64,000 bases of DNA from Aquimarina longa SW024 (GTDB taxonomy: Bacteria > Bacteroidota > Bacteroidia > Flavobacteriales > Flavobacteriaceae), in assembly GCF_001401755.1 (NCBI RefSeq), contig NZ_AVQK01000029.1, forward strand, positions 1-64,000, in the 5' to 3' direction. Made by a program: the position numbers and the translations under genes. This document shows, piece by piece, positions 57,701 through 64,000 of the stretch. The notes beneath the pieces were generated by a model. The model was not told the origin of the DNA and searched no databases. It saw only the letters and a list, made by a program, of their open reading frames with translations. Every line of letters starts with the position of its first letter. The first letter of the stretch is position 1.

Positions 57701-60377
57701 GAATACCTACTTCGATAGTAACTTGATCTGTCGCCGTAGTACATCCTGTTACTGTCCAATTAAACACATATGTTCCTGAAAATGTAAATGAGACATCAGA
57801 AAGAGGATTGGTTTCATCGATGAATGTAAACCCTCCATTTCCTGTATCCAATGTCCACATTCCAGTAGCACCATCGGGCAAAGGGCTTGCATCCATAGTA
57901 AAAGTATTCTGACAGCCATTTTTATTGGTTCCAGCATCTACTGTAGCATCATTTGCTAATGTTACTTTCACCTCATCAGAAACAGATTGACAGCCCGCAG
58001 ATGTTACCGTCCAAGTAAGCATATAAGTTCCATTTGCAGGAAACGTTGGAGTAGCATTTGGTAGTGTATCATCATTAAAAGTAACGCTGGGATTAGTACT
58101 AGTCCATAATCCAGTTTCTCCAGATGCTAATGTACTACCATTAAGCTGAAAAGGTCCAGATCCTGCAGGTAAACAAATATCTGCTCCTGCAGATACATTC
58201 TGAGGTCCTGCTGCTGCATTGGTAGTAATATCTACAGTATCACTACTTGGTGTAGGACAAGCACCTCCTGCTCCAGTTGCTTCTAAATCTATTGTCCAAA
58301 TAAATGTATACGTTTGATTTTGTATCGATAATCCCGAAACTATTGTATTGGGGTCATTAGCATTTACAAAAACTGGTCCTGTGGGCGAGGCTGTCCAAGT
58401 ACCAATTTGCCCATCTCCTGGAGTATTGGCATTAAGTTGAAAATTTGTATCTGCACAAATCAATTGTGGTGCCGTAGCAATCACAGCTGTATCAATAACT
58501 CCAGGTGCTACGGTTATTTTTACATCATCAGGAGTTACTTGGCAACCTGTAGAAGGACCTCCTGTAACACTATATCGAAATATATATTCTCCGGCTACAG
58601 TTAAATTTGAAATATTAATGAGTTCATTAAAAGAATTGTCTATGGTAGCTGATGTTGGACCACTTATCTGCGTCCAAATTGAAGTTCCTACAGCAATTGG
58701 ATTTCCATTTAATGTTGTAGATGAAGCACTACAATCTAGGGTAACATCTCCTCCTGCACTTGGTAATGTTGCTGATCTTGTAATGGTAACATTAATTGTT
58801 GCTGAAGCATTTGTACATGCTGTTAAAGTGTTTCCGGTCTGGTCTCTTCGAAACTCAATAGTATATGTTCCTGGTGGTAATCCTGCAAGACTTGATAAGC
58901 CAAATTGATCTACGAAATCTAGATTAAAAATCCCTCCTGAAAAATTTCCTCCTAATCCTTGAAAAGGAGTTGGATAGGTAACCAGAGGAGGAGAATTTAA
59001 ATTATCTACAGGACCACTAATAATACTATATGTTGTAGAATTTCCTCCAGATGTAATTATTCCTATCGGAATTTCGAACACGTTACAATCTCCTATAATG
59101 TCTGCTCCTCCATTGACCATAATAGTAGGTGATGGCGGTCTAAATCGTATTTGTACTGTTGTCTCAGAATCACATAATGTAGTTCCGTTCTGAATCGTAT
59201 ATGTAAAATTATAAGGATCATTAGATGGGTCTAATCCTGTAACTAAGGTGGTAGGGTTCGTAGCATCATTAATCACCAGATCAGGATCAGATCCCGAATA
59301 TGTCCATGCTACAGCTTCTCCATCAAAAGTAATTTCATTACCTACTAAAGTAGCTTGATTTATCGTGTTGTCGCAAAAAACAATATTGTTCTCAGCTACA
59401 GATGCTGTTGTGACATCTTGTGTTGCTGCTGGAACAGTAATCGATACTGTATCACTACCATTAACACATGGACCACTTACACTCCACCTAAAGACATAGG
59501 TTCCTTCTTGTAGTCTAGTCACTCTAGTATTCGGGGTATTTGCGCTTACAATATTTGGGTTATTTGGTCCACTCACAAAAGACCACATTCCATTTTGTCC
59601 TCCTAGTCCACAACCTCCAAAAGATCCTGCTAGATTAGTTCTTTGGGTTGCTGTATAGCAATTAGTGAGTGTTTGATCTCCACCCGCAGTTACTGTATTT
59701 ACTCCACCAAAATTAGTAACAATTAAATCATCTGTAGATGTACAATCTAGGTTAGGTCCTAGAGCATTTTCATTTGTTATAGTATATCGTAATGTTGTAG
59801 CTCCACAACTACCAGATGGTAAGGAAATAGAAGTAGTAGATTGATTTGGAAAGTTAATAACCACACCTGCATCATTATTTCCTACAACAGACCATTCGAC
59901 AACTTCTCCGTTTAGTGGTGGGTTTCCTGTAAGAACAACTCCTCCATTGCTAGGGCAAGATGAAACATCACTACCAGCATTTGCTATAGTAATAGGTCGC
60001 ACCATTACTTGCATTTCGTTTTGATTATCCACTCCATCTCCACAAGAGCCTACTAATGCAAATTGATATGTATTCCCTCCACTAAATCCAGTAACATTAG
60101 TTATTAATGTATTTGGAGATTGAATAATCACCGATGGTCCTCCTGTTTGTATCCAAAGAGATCCAGAACTTGGTCCTGATACAGAGCCCGATAATACAAG
60201 GGCATCTCCTGCACAAATAAGCTGATCTGGTCCCGCGTTAGGGGAACAATTCTGACCAAAAAGCTGTACTGATGAGAATATGAATAACAATATCAACAAA
60301 GAAAAAAGTTTATTTTTCAATAAAAAAGTTGAGGTTATTCTTTTTGAAAATGTAAAATTAAAGTATTTTTTTTCCAT
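48762..60377 (-). CDS. Giant T9SS type B adhesin, 3871 residues, PKD-like and DUF11 repeats
   Basis: Signal peptide to about residue 42. Residues 43-1445 hold about fifteen Ig/PKD-like units of about 90 residues, many opening with 'AGPDQ', in which most have two Cys. Residues 1447-3770 hold 17 DUF11 units of about 130 residues (each starts 'DLxxxKxV...VGxxxxFxI'), joined by Asp-rich linkers such as '[15 protein letters not shown]' and '[12 protein letters not shown]' that look like calcium-binding loops. Residues 3776-3871 are the type B sorting domain ('[18 protein letters not shown]', '[20 protein letters not shown]', '[11 protein letters not shown]'). It is exported by the T9SS and probably forms a long stalk for adhesion or gliding. 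Two DUF11 triplets are nearly identical. Longest gene of the window. Confidence 0.95.
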   Translation of the reverse strand: MEKKYFNFTFSKRITSTFLLKNKLFSLLILLFIFSSVQLFGQNCSPNAGPDQLICAGDALVLSGSVSGPSSGSLWIQTGGPSVIIQSPNTLITNVTGFSGGNTYQFALVGSCGDGVDNQNEMQVMVRPITIANAGSDVSSCPSNGGVVLTGNPPLNGEVVEWSVVGNNDAGVVINFPNQSTTSISLPSGSCGATTLRYTITNENALGPNLDCTSTDDLIVTNFGGVNTVTAGGDQTLTNCYTATQRTNLAGSFGGCGLGGQNGMWSFVSGPNNPNIVSANTPNTRVTRLQEGTYVFRWSVSGPCVNGSDTVSITVPAATQDVTTASVAENNIVFCDNTINQATLVGNEITFDGEAVAWTYSGSDPDLVINDATNPTTLVTGLDPSNDPYNFTYTIQNGTTLCDSETTVQIRFRPPSPTIMVNGGADIIGDCNVFEIPIGIITSGGNSTTYSIISGPVDNLNSPPLVTYPTPFQGLGGNFSGGIFNLDFVDQFGLSSLAGLPPGTYTIEFRRDQTGNTLTACTNASATINVTITRSATLPSAGGDVTLDCSASSTTLNGNPIAVGTSIWTQISGPTSATIDNSFNELINISNLTVAGEYIFRYSVTGGPSTGCQVTPDDVKITVAPGVIDTAVIATAPQLICADTNFQLNANTPGDGQIGTWTASPTGPVFVNANDPNTIVSGLSIQNQTYTFIWTIDLEATGAGGACPTPSSDTVDITTNAAAGPQNVSAGADICLPAGSGPFQLNGSTLASGETGLWTSTNPSVTFNDDTLPNATPTFPANGTYMLTWTVTSAGCQSVSDEVKVTLANDATVDAGTNKNGCQNTFTMDASPLPDGATGMWTLDTGNGGFTFIDETNPLSDVSFTFSGTYVFNWTVTGCTTATDQVTIEVGIPPTNATAGNDQNVCGLTTVTLNGNTFNPNIETGYWSVLSGAPSTPVFANVNDPNTSVSNLVTGTYVFKWSIIGSPICPTTSDDVQIQVAAPADAGPDQEFCEASSVLLQGTKGSTGTWTQVSTTAPTNSVIMQSPAPSPTGGSNTANATITPGHTYVFQYEPDDVTFPSGTPVNCDPGTDTVTITTATAPAPPNAGPDQVKCTQDAPIRQVTLAGNAPEPGVNGQWSVVFPTSGGGAVFADSTDPTTTLSNLSQGLYILEWTFTKGACIKLTDVVRIEVFREPSTADAGPDQNNACQLNAQLNADPPNRGIGTWSFANPSDDPSGGTIVIDSPNSPTSTLSNIPNTINTPYTLTWTVTNGNGFPVSPSACDPSIDTVQVTFTGAPPSAAEAGPDQNICADQTTLAATAITTGVGTWTQNSGPNTATILSPNLEDTAVTGLIAGTYELDWTVTSGGCTLTDRVEIVVTEEPTSANAGPDQTIAQSTPVTLGATTAIVGQGVWSQISGPTTVNFIDPNLGNTDVTGTTLGTYEFEWTISNGICNTVSDRVTIQIIGISDLELTKTVTPSSVNAGDIVTFSLNVRNNEDLINSIEATGVSVQDIIPSGYTLVPGSVSNGGNFDVGNNSITWSNLTIPNVPDGDSTIQNPASSLILSYQVTVNSIGSYINNAQIIASNQADPDSNPSEDATIDDLADGIADDDETNATITIQSADLQVNKSVLPTTASVGETVVFTVELINNGSDTATNVSIIDKLPAGYSYVSDNGGGNYNETTGIWTLSSIPSTVPGNTVTLSITATVNAPTGNTTDFVNTAQVFASDQNDPNSTPNNNNPSENDQSSANITFEESDLQLTKLVAPVSGNIGDEVTFTIQVLNDNTGTSTGDATGVRIEDVLPSGYTLVPGSVDNGGSFDIASGTLIWNNLSITNGDTLSLTYRAIVKATGNYTNSVQIKASDLTDPDSNPNEDNTVDDLGDGIADDDEATATFTIQSADLEISKGLRLGSSATPNVGATITFEVVLTNNGGDPATGIAISDVIPSGFTVTNSSISNGGTLIGNTISWSGLSVPSTGSNTLTLSYDVVVNAPTGAVDEYKNIVQVTASDQFDPDSSPNNDDGDQSEDDESSFIVTPQQSDLSIEKLVSTSTPNPGEVVTFTINLSNAGAVAASGVSIADVVPVGYGNITNISTGGTLSSNTVSWSGLSVPLGVNSLVMSFDATVQTPTGAVDEYKNIVQVTASDQFDPNSSPNNDDGDQSENDEDSVVVVPKVSDLSIVKSVSDMTPNVGATVTFSLALTNSGPDVATGVSVSDILPNGFTLVTVNNGGSVMGNTASWTGLSIPSNNGVVTVTYTAEVNAPGVGVSYTNQAQITASDQFDPDSDPSVDSTGDDLGDGIADDDETTLTLIPEQADLSITKGLQSGSATPNVGDTLVFELTISNAGPDIATGVAIADVLPVGLTLISVNNSGTTGGNTATWSGISVPANGSVTVTYSASVNAPSGVANEYVNSAQITASDQFDPNSDPSVDNTVDDLGDGIADNDETTFSITPQVSDLSLSKSFSDDNGGVVNVGDVLTFTIGLSNGGTAIGTNVAFVDKIPVGYSLVNGSISNGGIFNPGNTSISWTLSSVPLAGVTVSYKVMVNAPTGVVDEYKNTVQVVASDQFDPDSSPNNDDGDQSEDDEAAVTIVPSSSDLEISKGLRLGSSATPNVGATITFEVVLTNNGGDPATGIAISDVIPSGFTVTSSSISNGGTLIGNTISWSGLSVPSTGSNTLTLSYDVVVNAPTGAVDEYKNIVQVTASDQFDPDSSPNNDDGDQSEDDESSFIVTPQQSDLSIEKLVSTSTPNPGEVVTFTINLSNAGAVAASGVSIADVVPVGYGNITNISTGGTLSSNTVSWSGLSVPLGVNSLVMSFDATVQTPTGAVDEYKNIVQVTASDQFDPNSSPNNDDGDQSENDEDSVVVVPKVSDLSIVKSVSDMTPNVGATVTFSLALTNSGPDVATGVSVSDILPNGFTLVTVNNGGSVMGNTASWTGLSVPSNNGVVTVTYTAEVNAPGVGVSYTNQAQITASDQFDPDSDPSVDSTGDDLGDGIADDDETTLTLIPEQADLSLTKTVIDGDTTPLIGSEITFEVRVINNGPNDATGVVVTDILPSGYDFVLYSSSAGVYNENTGIWNLNTIPSGGSQTLLIDVLVNATGDYLNIAQVTASDVFDVDSAPNNDDGDQSEDDEDSVFVTPVQSISDISLTKIVVDGDTTPLIGSEITFQITVTNDGPQDATGVAVTDLLPSGYDFVLFSSTSGSYSENTGVWTIGNIANNTSETLLIDVLVNATGDYLNIAQITASDILDSDSTPNNDDGDQSEDDEDSVMVTPVQSISDISLAKTVVDGDITPLVGSEITFQITVTNDGPEDATGIEITDLLPSGYDFVLFSSTAGVYDENTGIWKVGNVASNTSETLLIDVLVNSTGDYLNIAQVTASDILDSDSAPNNDDGDQSEDDEDNAVVTPIQLVADLALNKTVVDPDDIRAEVGDEITFQITIANTGPEAATGVEVVDILPPGFDYVVFSATSGIYNDVTGVWTVGSIPSGFTQTLLIDVIVNAPTGTPNEFVNVAQITASDQLDPNSTPNNDDGDQSENDEDNIVIFVETADLSIDKSVSDTNANVGDEITFTIQITNAGPNNATGVAVQDVLPIGYSAITNISNGGILNENIIDWTNLTIPTTGLTITYSATVNMPTLQEGEYLNVVQITASNQFDPNSTPNNDDGDQSENDEDSTFITTPGVDIGVLKVVDDQNPAIGDMVTFTITVSNSGSLAATSVEILDILPAGYRFESFESSSGTYNEVNGIWLIPIVNNGESHTLRVLVEVLDVDDYLNTASLGSLDQIDSNPTNDESTATVETKCLTIFNEFSPNDDGTNDVFYIDCITRYPNNKLIVYNRWGNIVFERKGYDNTWNGTSEGRATIYVQDKLPVGTYYYILDLGEGSKPKAGWLYINR
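51412..52658 (-). repeat. 1247-bp internal adhesin repeat, copy 2 in protein order
   Basis: Matches 53494-54740 at a constant 2082-bp offset with no indel and only a handful of substitutions seen. It encodes residues about 2574-2989, three DUF11 units. Confidence 0.92.
53494..54740 (-). repeat. 1247-bp internal adhesin repeat, copy 1 in protein order
   Basis: Encodes residues about 1880-2294, units beginning '[19 protein letters not shown]', '[17 protein letters not shown]' and '[17 protein letters not shown]'. Between the copies two different DUF11 units intervene. Confidence 0.92.
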
Positions 60378-60812
60378 CTATAACGGTTCTACTATGAAAT
60401 ACGAATTTAAAGTAATCCTATTTTTAACTAAAAAAAGTATTATCAGAATACAGCAGACTATTCGATGAAACAGCTAATGATCCGATAAAAGGCAAGCCCT
60501 TCTAGCTACTTTTTAATTATGCTAATTTTAACTAATATTAATTGTGTGAAGTTATATTATTATTGCCTTCCTTAGGATATGGAAAAAAACCAAAATATGT
60601 ACGGTTTAACATTAGTAATTCATATAAATTAAGGATATCAAAACAAAACAATTATCATATCTACCGTAAAGAAGTGATCTTGATGCAATATGAATTCGAT
60701 GTAACAAAATTTAAGTCCGTTAGAGTAGTTTTAGATAGTAAATTATATCGAATTACAGGTAAACTTTCGTCAAAAACCTAATTTCAATATCTCCAATCTA
60801 ACTTAAGGCAGG
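60378..60812. other. Upstream region of the adhesin operon
   Basis: The leader and promoter of the adhesin should be here. No exact TAnnTTTG was found on the minus strand. A 79-codon plus-strand frame at 60542-60781 has a TTG start, no homology and a poor context, so it is not called. Confidence 0.4.
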
Positions 60813-60989
60813 TTAATTTTTCTCTATATCATCTCGAGTTTTTTGACTTCGCTCTAAATAAGCCAAAGTCGATTGATCATTATGAAAAAATCTCTCAACT
60901 TGACGATTTTTTTGAATTATGCCTAAAAGATGTGTTCTGAATTGATAATACAATGTGATTATTAAAAAAACATAATAATTGATAATCAT
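60813..60989 (-). CDS. Possible small membrane protein (58 residues)
   Basis: ATG at 60989. Hydrophobic start 'MIINYYVFLIITLYYQF', then a charged segment 'GIIQKNRQVERFFHNDQSTL' and 'YLERSQKTRDDIEKN'. A single helix with a polar tail, natural codon and amino-acid use, but no recognised family. It lies in the gap upstream of the adhesin on the same strand. It may be a remnant. Confidence 0.38.
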   Translation of the reverse strand: MIINYYVFLIITLYYQFRTHLLGIIQKNRQVERFFHNDQSTLAYLERSQKTRDDIEKN

Positions 60990-61070
60990 TCACTATTTAT
61001 CCCAAAAGTCGCTACGATGGGTCAAAAAGACGTTCCGTTTAACTCTAAGAGTGCAATTTTTAATTCCATT

Positions 61071-61175
61071 GGTTAAAAATTTAGCTTTAGAGGTTAAAAA
61101 TTCAGGGTAAAGAGTTAAACGTTTAGCTTTTTACCTTAAAAATTTAAGGTAACAGGTTAAACACTTTATCTAAAA
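61071..61175 (+). repeat. Five tandem 21-bp degenerate repeats
   Basis: Units start at 61071, 61092, 61113, 61134 and 61155 (exact 21-bp period), each opening with a variant of 'GGTTAAAAATTTAGCTTTA'. A sixth similar word ('GTTAAACGTTTAGCCTTAGA') is at 61239. There are no spacers, so it is not a CRISPR array. Unit 4 is a 9-bp-arm palindrome (61132-61151). The gap from 60990 to 61305 otherwise holds a second small hairpin (61176-61192) and no gene. Confidence 0.75.
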
Positions 61176-61305
61176 GACCCATCGGAGGGTCTTAGAGACC
61201 TTCTGATGAGACAATGTCATTAAAATTTGGATGATCATTGTTAAACGTTTAGCCTTAGAGCTTGATCATATAGGTCTTGGAAGAGTCGTATTGCTTAATC
61301 AAGAT

Positions 61306-61833
61306 TTAATCTTCAATAATTTTTTCTGTTATACACTTTAACATTGATAACTCTGGATTTAACAAGTGAGTCATAATGACCAAATCAGGATGTAAAGGAG
61401 TTTCATATGGTGCATTAATTCCTGTAAAGTTTTTAATTCTTCCTTGTAATGCTTTTTTGTATAGTCCTTTAGCATCTCTTTGTATACATATATCTATAGG
61501 ACAATCTATATGAATAAGAATAAAATGAAACCCTTTATTCTTTATATATTCTTTTATTTTTATCCTATCCTCATGATAAGGTGCAATCAAAGATGCTATT
61601 ACAGGTATTCCTTTTTTAAGATAAGATACTCCCAAGACTCCTGTTTGCATTAGTTGTTTCTGGCGATCTTCTCTACTAAATCCTAATGACTGATGATATT
61701 TTTTTCGTATGATATCTCCATCTAAATGTATTATCTTCTTACCTCTTGTAGTATAGTAAGAAGTTAATTTGCTTCCTAAGGTTGTTTTACCACTACCAGA
61801 AAGCCCTGTTAAGAGTATAAATACTGGTTTCAA
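61306..61833 (-). CDS. Adenylylsulfate kinase-like P-loop kinase
   Basis: 175 residues, the size of single-domain APS kinases (CysC). Walker A 'GLSGSGKTT' (10-18), 'IHLDGDIIRKKYHQSLGFSR', 'FSREDR' and 'PVIASLIAPYHEDR', all hallmarks of APS kinase. CysC makes PAPS from APS and ATP. Here the neighbours are not sulfate-assimilation genes but the ATP-grasp/LRR/radical-SAM cluster (it overlaps the ATP-grasp gene by 4 bp), so its substrate may be different. No CysD/N or PAPS reductase is in view. Confidence 0.85.
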   Translation of the reverse strand: MKPVFILLTGLSGSGKTTLGSKLTSYYTTRGKKIIHLDGDIIRKKYHQSLGFSREDRQKQLMQTGVLGVSYLKKGIPVIASLIAPYHEDRIKIKEYIKNKGFHFILIHIDCPIDICIQRDAKGLYKKALQGRIKNFTGINAPYETPLHPDLVIMTHLLNPELSMLKCITEKIIED

Positions 61834-62930
61834 TTTATCGCAAATAAAGATTCATATTCTTGTTCATATACAGTTTTGTTTTTTGTGTTTTTTATACCTA
61901 GTAACATATCTCCAAAAGCATTGATTTCTATAACAAATACCTTACCTGATCTATCTACTAATATATCAATCCCTGCATAGTTTAGCTTTGGAAACTCTAG
62001 CATTGTCTTTTTTATAACCGCTTCTATATTATGTTGTATTTTTTCTGTAATACCAGCTTCTTTCAGATCAAGTTTCTGGTTTCCTAAATGTAGATTCGTA
62101 ATCATATGCTTACTCGCTCTAGGGACTATAAATTCTATTCTATTGTTTATTACCACTACTCTAAAATCAATACTGTATCCATTATAATTCCATTTTGGAA
62201 TCCATTTTTCAATAATTAAATCTGTATCAACCATAGCTTCAATAATTCTTTTAATAGCATCTGGGTTGGTATACTTAATAATTCTTAGGCTATTGTATAA
62301 TTTCCCGTTTTGTTCTTTTATTGTAGTATATAATACCTGCTTACTAGGATTAGCATATCGAAAAGCCATGACTCCGGATGCTGATGAACCATAGGATGGT
62401 TTTATAAACACCTGAGATATGGAGTGTAGTTTCATTTTTCTGAGCAACATTTCATAACTTTCGCAACTTCCAATTAGGATTGGACAGGATATCTGTTTTG
62501 ATTTTAAAGTTTTTTGTGTCTTATGCTTATCAAAAACATGTGCGATTGATTCTGGATCATTTATAAAACTAATGGTATATGTTTTTGATAAATTTTTGAT
62601 TTTGGATAATAGTATGCACCATCCTCGATACCATGTTTTGAAACGTGCCACTTGTCCAAAATCTTCTTGTAGTAGACACACCTCATCAATTTGTGATTGT
62701 GTTTCGCATCCTAATAATAAAATGCTTTTATAGGTTTCAAAATCTTCTCCAGAAGATTCTAACCTAAAAACATAAGTCGTTGTATGAGATAATATATATG
62801 TATCATTTATAATATCTAGATAACTAATATGTATTAATTGATGGTTATATTGCTCCAAAACCTCATTCCAAAATTGAACTCTTCTAGAGTTTTTTGGAGC
62901 AATACATACATGATTGATAGTCTGATTCAT
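61830..62930 (-). CDS. STM4014-family ATP-grasp enzyme
   Basis: 366 residues. The N-terminal domain (about 1-110) is unrecognised. The ATP-grasp core has 'KTQKTLKSKQISCPILIGSC', 'SQVFIKPSYGSSASGVMAFR' (Lys and Gly loop), 'DLIIEKWIP' and 'GIDILVDRSGKVFVIEINAF' (the metal/ATP site with Glu and Asn). ATP-grasp enzymes ligate a carboxylate to an amine or thiol through an acyl phosphate. STM4014 is the equivalent gene of the Salmonella STM4011-4015 cluster. It starts 6 bp after the LRR gene and overlaps the kinase by 4 bp. Confidence 0.7.
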   Translation of the reverse strand: MNQTINHVCIAPKNSRRVQFWNEVLEQYNHQLIHISYLDIINDTYILSHTTTYVFRLESSGEDFETYKSILLLGCETQSQIDEVCLLQEDFGQVARFKTWYRGWCILLSKIKNLSKTYTISFINDPESIAHVFDKHKTQKTLKSKQISCPILIGSCESYEMLLRKMKLHSISQVFIKPSYGSSASGVMAFRYANPSKQVLYTTIKEQNGKLYNSLRIIKYTNPDAIKRIIEAMVDTDLIIEKWIPKWNYNGYSIDFRVVVINNRIEFIVPRASKHMITNLHLGNQKLDLKEAGITEKIQHNIEAVIKKTMLEFPKLNYAGIDILVDRSGKVFVIEINAFGDMLLGIKNTKNKTVYEQEYESLFAIN

Positions 62931-62936
62931 TACGAC

Positions 62937-63857
62937 TTATTCTCCAACCTCTACATATAGCCAATCGTCTTCTATTTCTTCTTGATCACTTAGATTTATG
63001 TGCTGGTTTTTAAATTTTTCTACGAGCTCTTTTATAAGATTATCTGGGATAAAATGATGCCTACAATTGATATGTTTTAATTGTAATAATCCATCATTAG
63101 CAAGTAGCGCTTCTGCTCCTTTTTTAGTAAGTGTTCCCATCGAAATATCAAGAGTTTCAATTCTGCTTAAGATCGGATGATCTTTTAATAAAATTGCTAT
63201 TTCATCTTGCATATCTGAGTTCTGAAGCCCTAAATGTGTGAGTTTAGGAAACCCTACTCCATCGATTAGTTCTTTTACCTTATCTATAGTTACTGTAGCT
63301 CCGTATTCATCTGTTCCTAACCAAATTTCTAGGTATTCTAAATTTTCAAAAGATGCTTTTGAAGCTATTAAACTTGTAATTACTTCTTCATCTAGCCCAC
63401 CTGTTTCTATTCTTAATTTTTTTAGTTTTGGTAAGTTTACCTTTCCAATTTTTAATCCTTGGCCTCCTCTAACACAGAAAGTTTCTAACTCTGAGAATGT
63501 TGTGAGAAATTGATTATAATCTGTCTGATTAATCCAAGACATTTCACAATCTTCATAGGTCATATCTCCTATAAAAACATGTTTTAACTGCAAAAAACTT
63601 GATTTATGAGTTATCAAATAATTTAAGATAGCAGTTGGATCTACTTCATAAGAGTCTTGCCAAGCTCCGATAATCAGTTCTTGCATTGTATCAGTAGCTC
63701 CCGTTTCTACTAAACTTTTTAGCCTGTCTACTACAGAATGTTTATCCTCATAAGGAGATTCTACCTTGTAACAAACATTAGGATCAATAGTATCTCCTAT
63801 CTGAAATACTTTTACTGGTTTATTATTAAATGTCTCTTGGTATTGATTAACAGTCAT
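62937..63857 (-). CDS. STM4015-family leucine-rich repeat protein
   Basis: 306 residues. The N-terminal segment 'NNKPVKVFQIGDTIDPNVCY' resembles the family's start, followed by seven or so LRR-like strands: 'FLQLKHVFIGDMTYEDCEMS', 'FENLEYLEIWLGTDEYGATV', 'FPKLTHLGLQNSDMQDEIAI', 'LSRIETLDISMGTLTKKGAE', 'LLQLKHINCRHHFIPDNL'. In Salmonella the LRR gene is last in the STM4011-4015 run, and the role is unknown. It may be the binding partner for the substrate. It lies 12 bp after the radical-SAM gene. Confidence 0.75.
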   Translation of the reverse strand: MTVNQYQETFNNKPVKVFQIGDTIDPNVCYKVESPYEDKHSVVDRLKSLVETGATDTMQELIIGAWQDSYEVDPTAILNYLITHKSSFLQLKHVFIGDMTYEDCEMSWINQTDYNQFLTTFSELETFCVRGGQGLKIGKVNLPKLKKLRIETGGLDEEVITSLIASKASFENLEYLEIWLGTDEYGATVTIDKVKELIDGVGFPKLTHLGLQNSDMQDEIAILLKDHPILSRIETLDISMGTLTKKGAEALLANDGLLQLKHINCRHHFIPDNLIKELVEKFKNQHINLSDQEEIEDDWLYVEVGE

Positions 63858-63868
63858 TTTATATATAT

Positions 63869-64000
63869 TTATTTAATAGTTAAAGGTATTCTTTCTAAAA
63901 TTTGATTTCCGTAAATATTTTCTAAGTCAAGTTCTTGAAGGTTTATATAACCGATATAACATCTGCACTCTGTATTGATACATTGCTTAGGTTGCAAAAG
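63869..64000 (-). CDS. STM4011-family radical SAM protein, 3' end (partial)
   Basis: The last 43 codons are in view and run off the window in frame. They read 'LLQPKQCINTECRCYIGYIN' and 'LQELDLENIYGNQILERIPL'. The Cys-rich 'CINTECRCYIGYxxL' end and the 'LERIP' close are features of the STM4011 C-terminus. The CxxxCxxC cluster motif and the rest of the gene are beyond 64000. The start is unseen. Confidence 0.65.
   Translation of the reverse strand, partial: LLQPKQCINTECRCYIGYINLQELDLENIYGNQILERIPLTIK

Noticed and set aside
53278..58908. Several plus-strand frames of 60-110 codons opposite the adhesin gene
   Set aside because: They are antisense shadows of a strongly biased repetitive gene and have no homology or start context.
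60542..60781. 79-codon plus-strand frame upstream of the adhesin
   Set aside because: TTG start, no homology, poor composition at the beginning.
61071..61175. CRISPR-like array
   Set aside because: Units are contiguous without spacers, only 21 bp, degenerate, and no cas gene is nearby.

Overview
This window is low-GC DNA from a member of the Bacteroidota, almost certainly a marine Flavobacteriaceae. An Aquimarina-like genome would fit, but the genus is inference. The signs are type IX secretion (T9SS) type A and type B C-terminal sorting domains, a PorP/SprF-OmpA-giant DUF11 adhesin locus, a Bacteroidota-type integrase arm domain, TAnnTTTG-like promoter elements and many flavobacterial envelope-stress families (DUF2383, DUF1328, YtxH, Dps, AI-2E, MscS).

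Layout. Positions 1-5 kb hold a 111-bp repeat, an integrase fragment, two exported proteins (PQQ-like propeller and T9SS cargo) and an IS982-family transposase. Positions 5-10.4 kb hold an M48-like peptidase, a GH3-family protein, a decayed metallophosphoesterase, a PorT-like barrel and cardiolipin synthase. Positions 10.7-28 kb are a stress and envelope region: small lipoproteins, DUF1328, four paralogous AraC regulators, a catalytically dead SRAP-like protein, two DUF2383 proteins, an AI-2E exporter, MscS, two Dps proteins and a DUF6327-like/holin-like/YtxH operon. It is interleaved with pseudogenes (DUF3332, DUF2652, MscS, CorA). Positions 28-37.3 kb are accessory DNA: an IS5 remnant, a broken XRE regulator, the second 111-bp repeat, a SLATT-type membrane protein next to an Imm26-like protein, a Fur-type regulator divergent from a thioredoxin-reductase-like flavoprotein, a Crp/Fnr-desaturase-VOC operon and WG-repeat and methyltransferase pseudogenes. 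Positions 37.5-44.7 kb hold a five-PAS histidine kinase with its response regulator, CorA and MscS, plus fragments of Dps, YtxH and the holin-like gene. Positions 45-60.4 kb hold a TetR regulator and the T9SS adhesin locus (OmpA-like, PorP/SprF, 3871-residue adhesin). Positions 61.3-64 kb hold the end of an STM4011-4015-type cluster (radical SAM, LRR, ATP-grasp) with an APS-kinase-like gene, running off the right edge.

Main observations. (1) The segments at about 25.2-28.5 kb and 41.2-44.6 kb are diverged inverted copies of one block. Each copy keeps the genes the other has lost: YtxH, holin-like and Dps survive in the first, CorA and MscS in the second. One deletion can be traced to an 11-bp direct repeat. 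(2) The STM401x-type cluster with a built-in APS-kinase-like enzyme looks like an uncharacterised modification or biosynthetic pathway and is the best candidate here for an undescribed system. (3) The adhesin contains a 1247-bp internal direct duplication of near identity. (4) There are at least ten recognisable gene remnants, so the region is in active decay and rearrangement.
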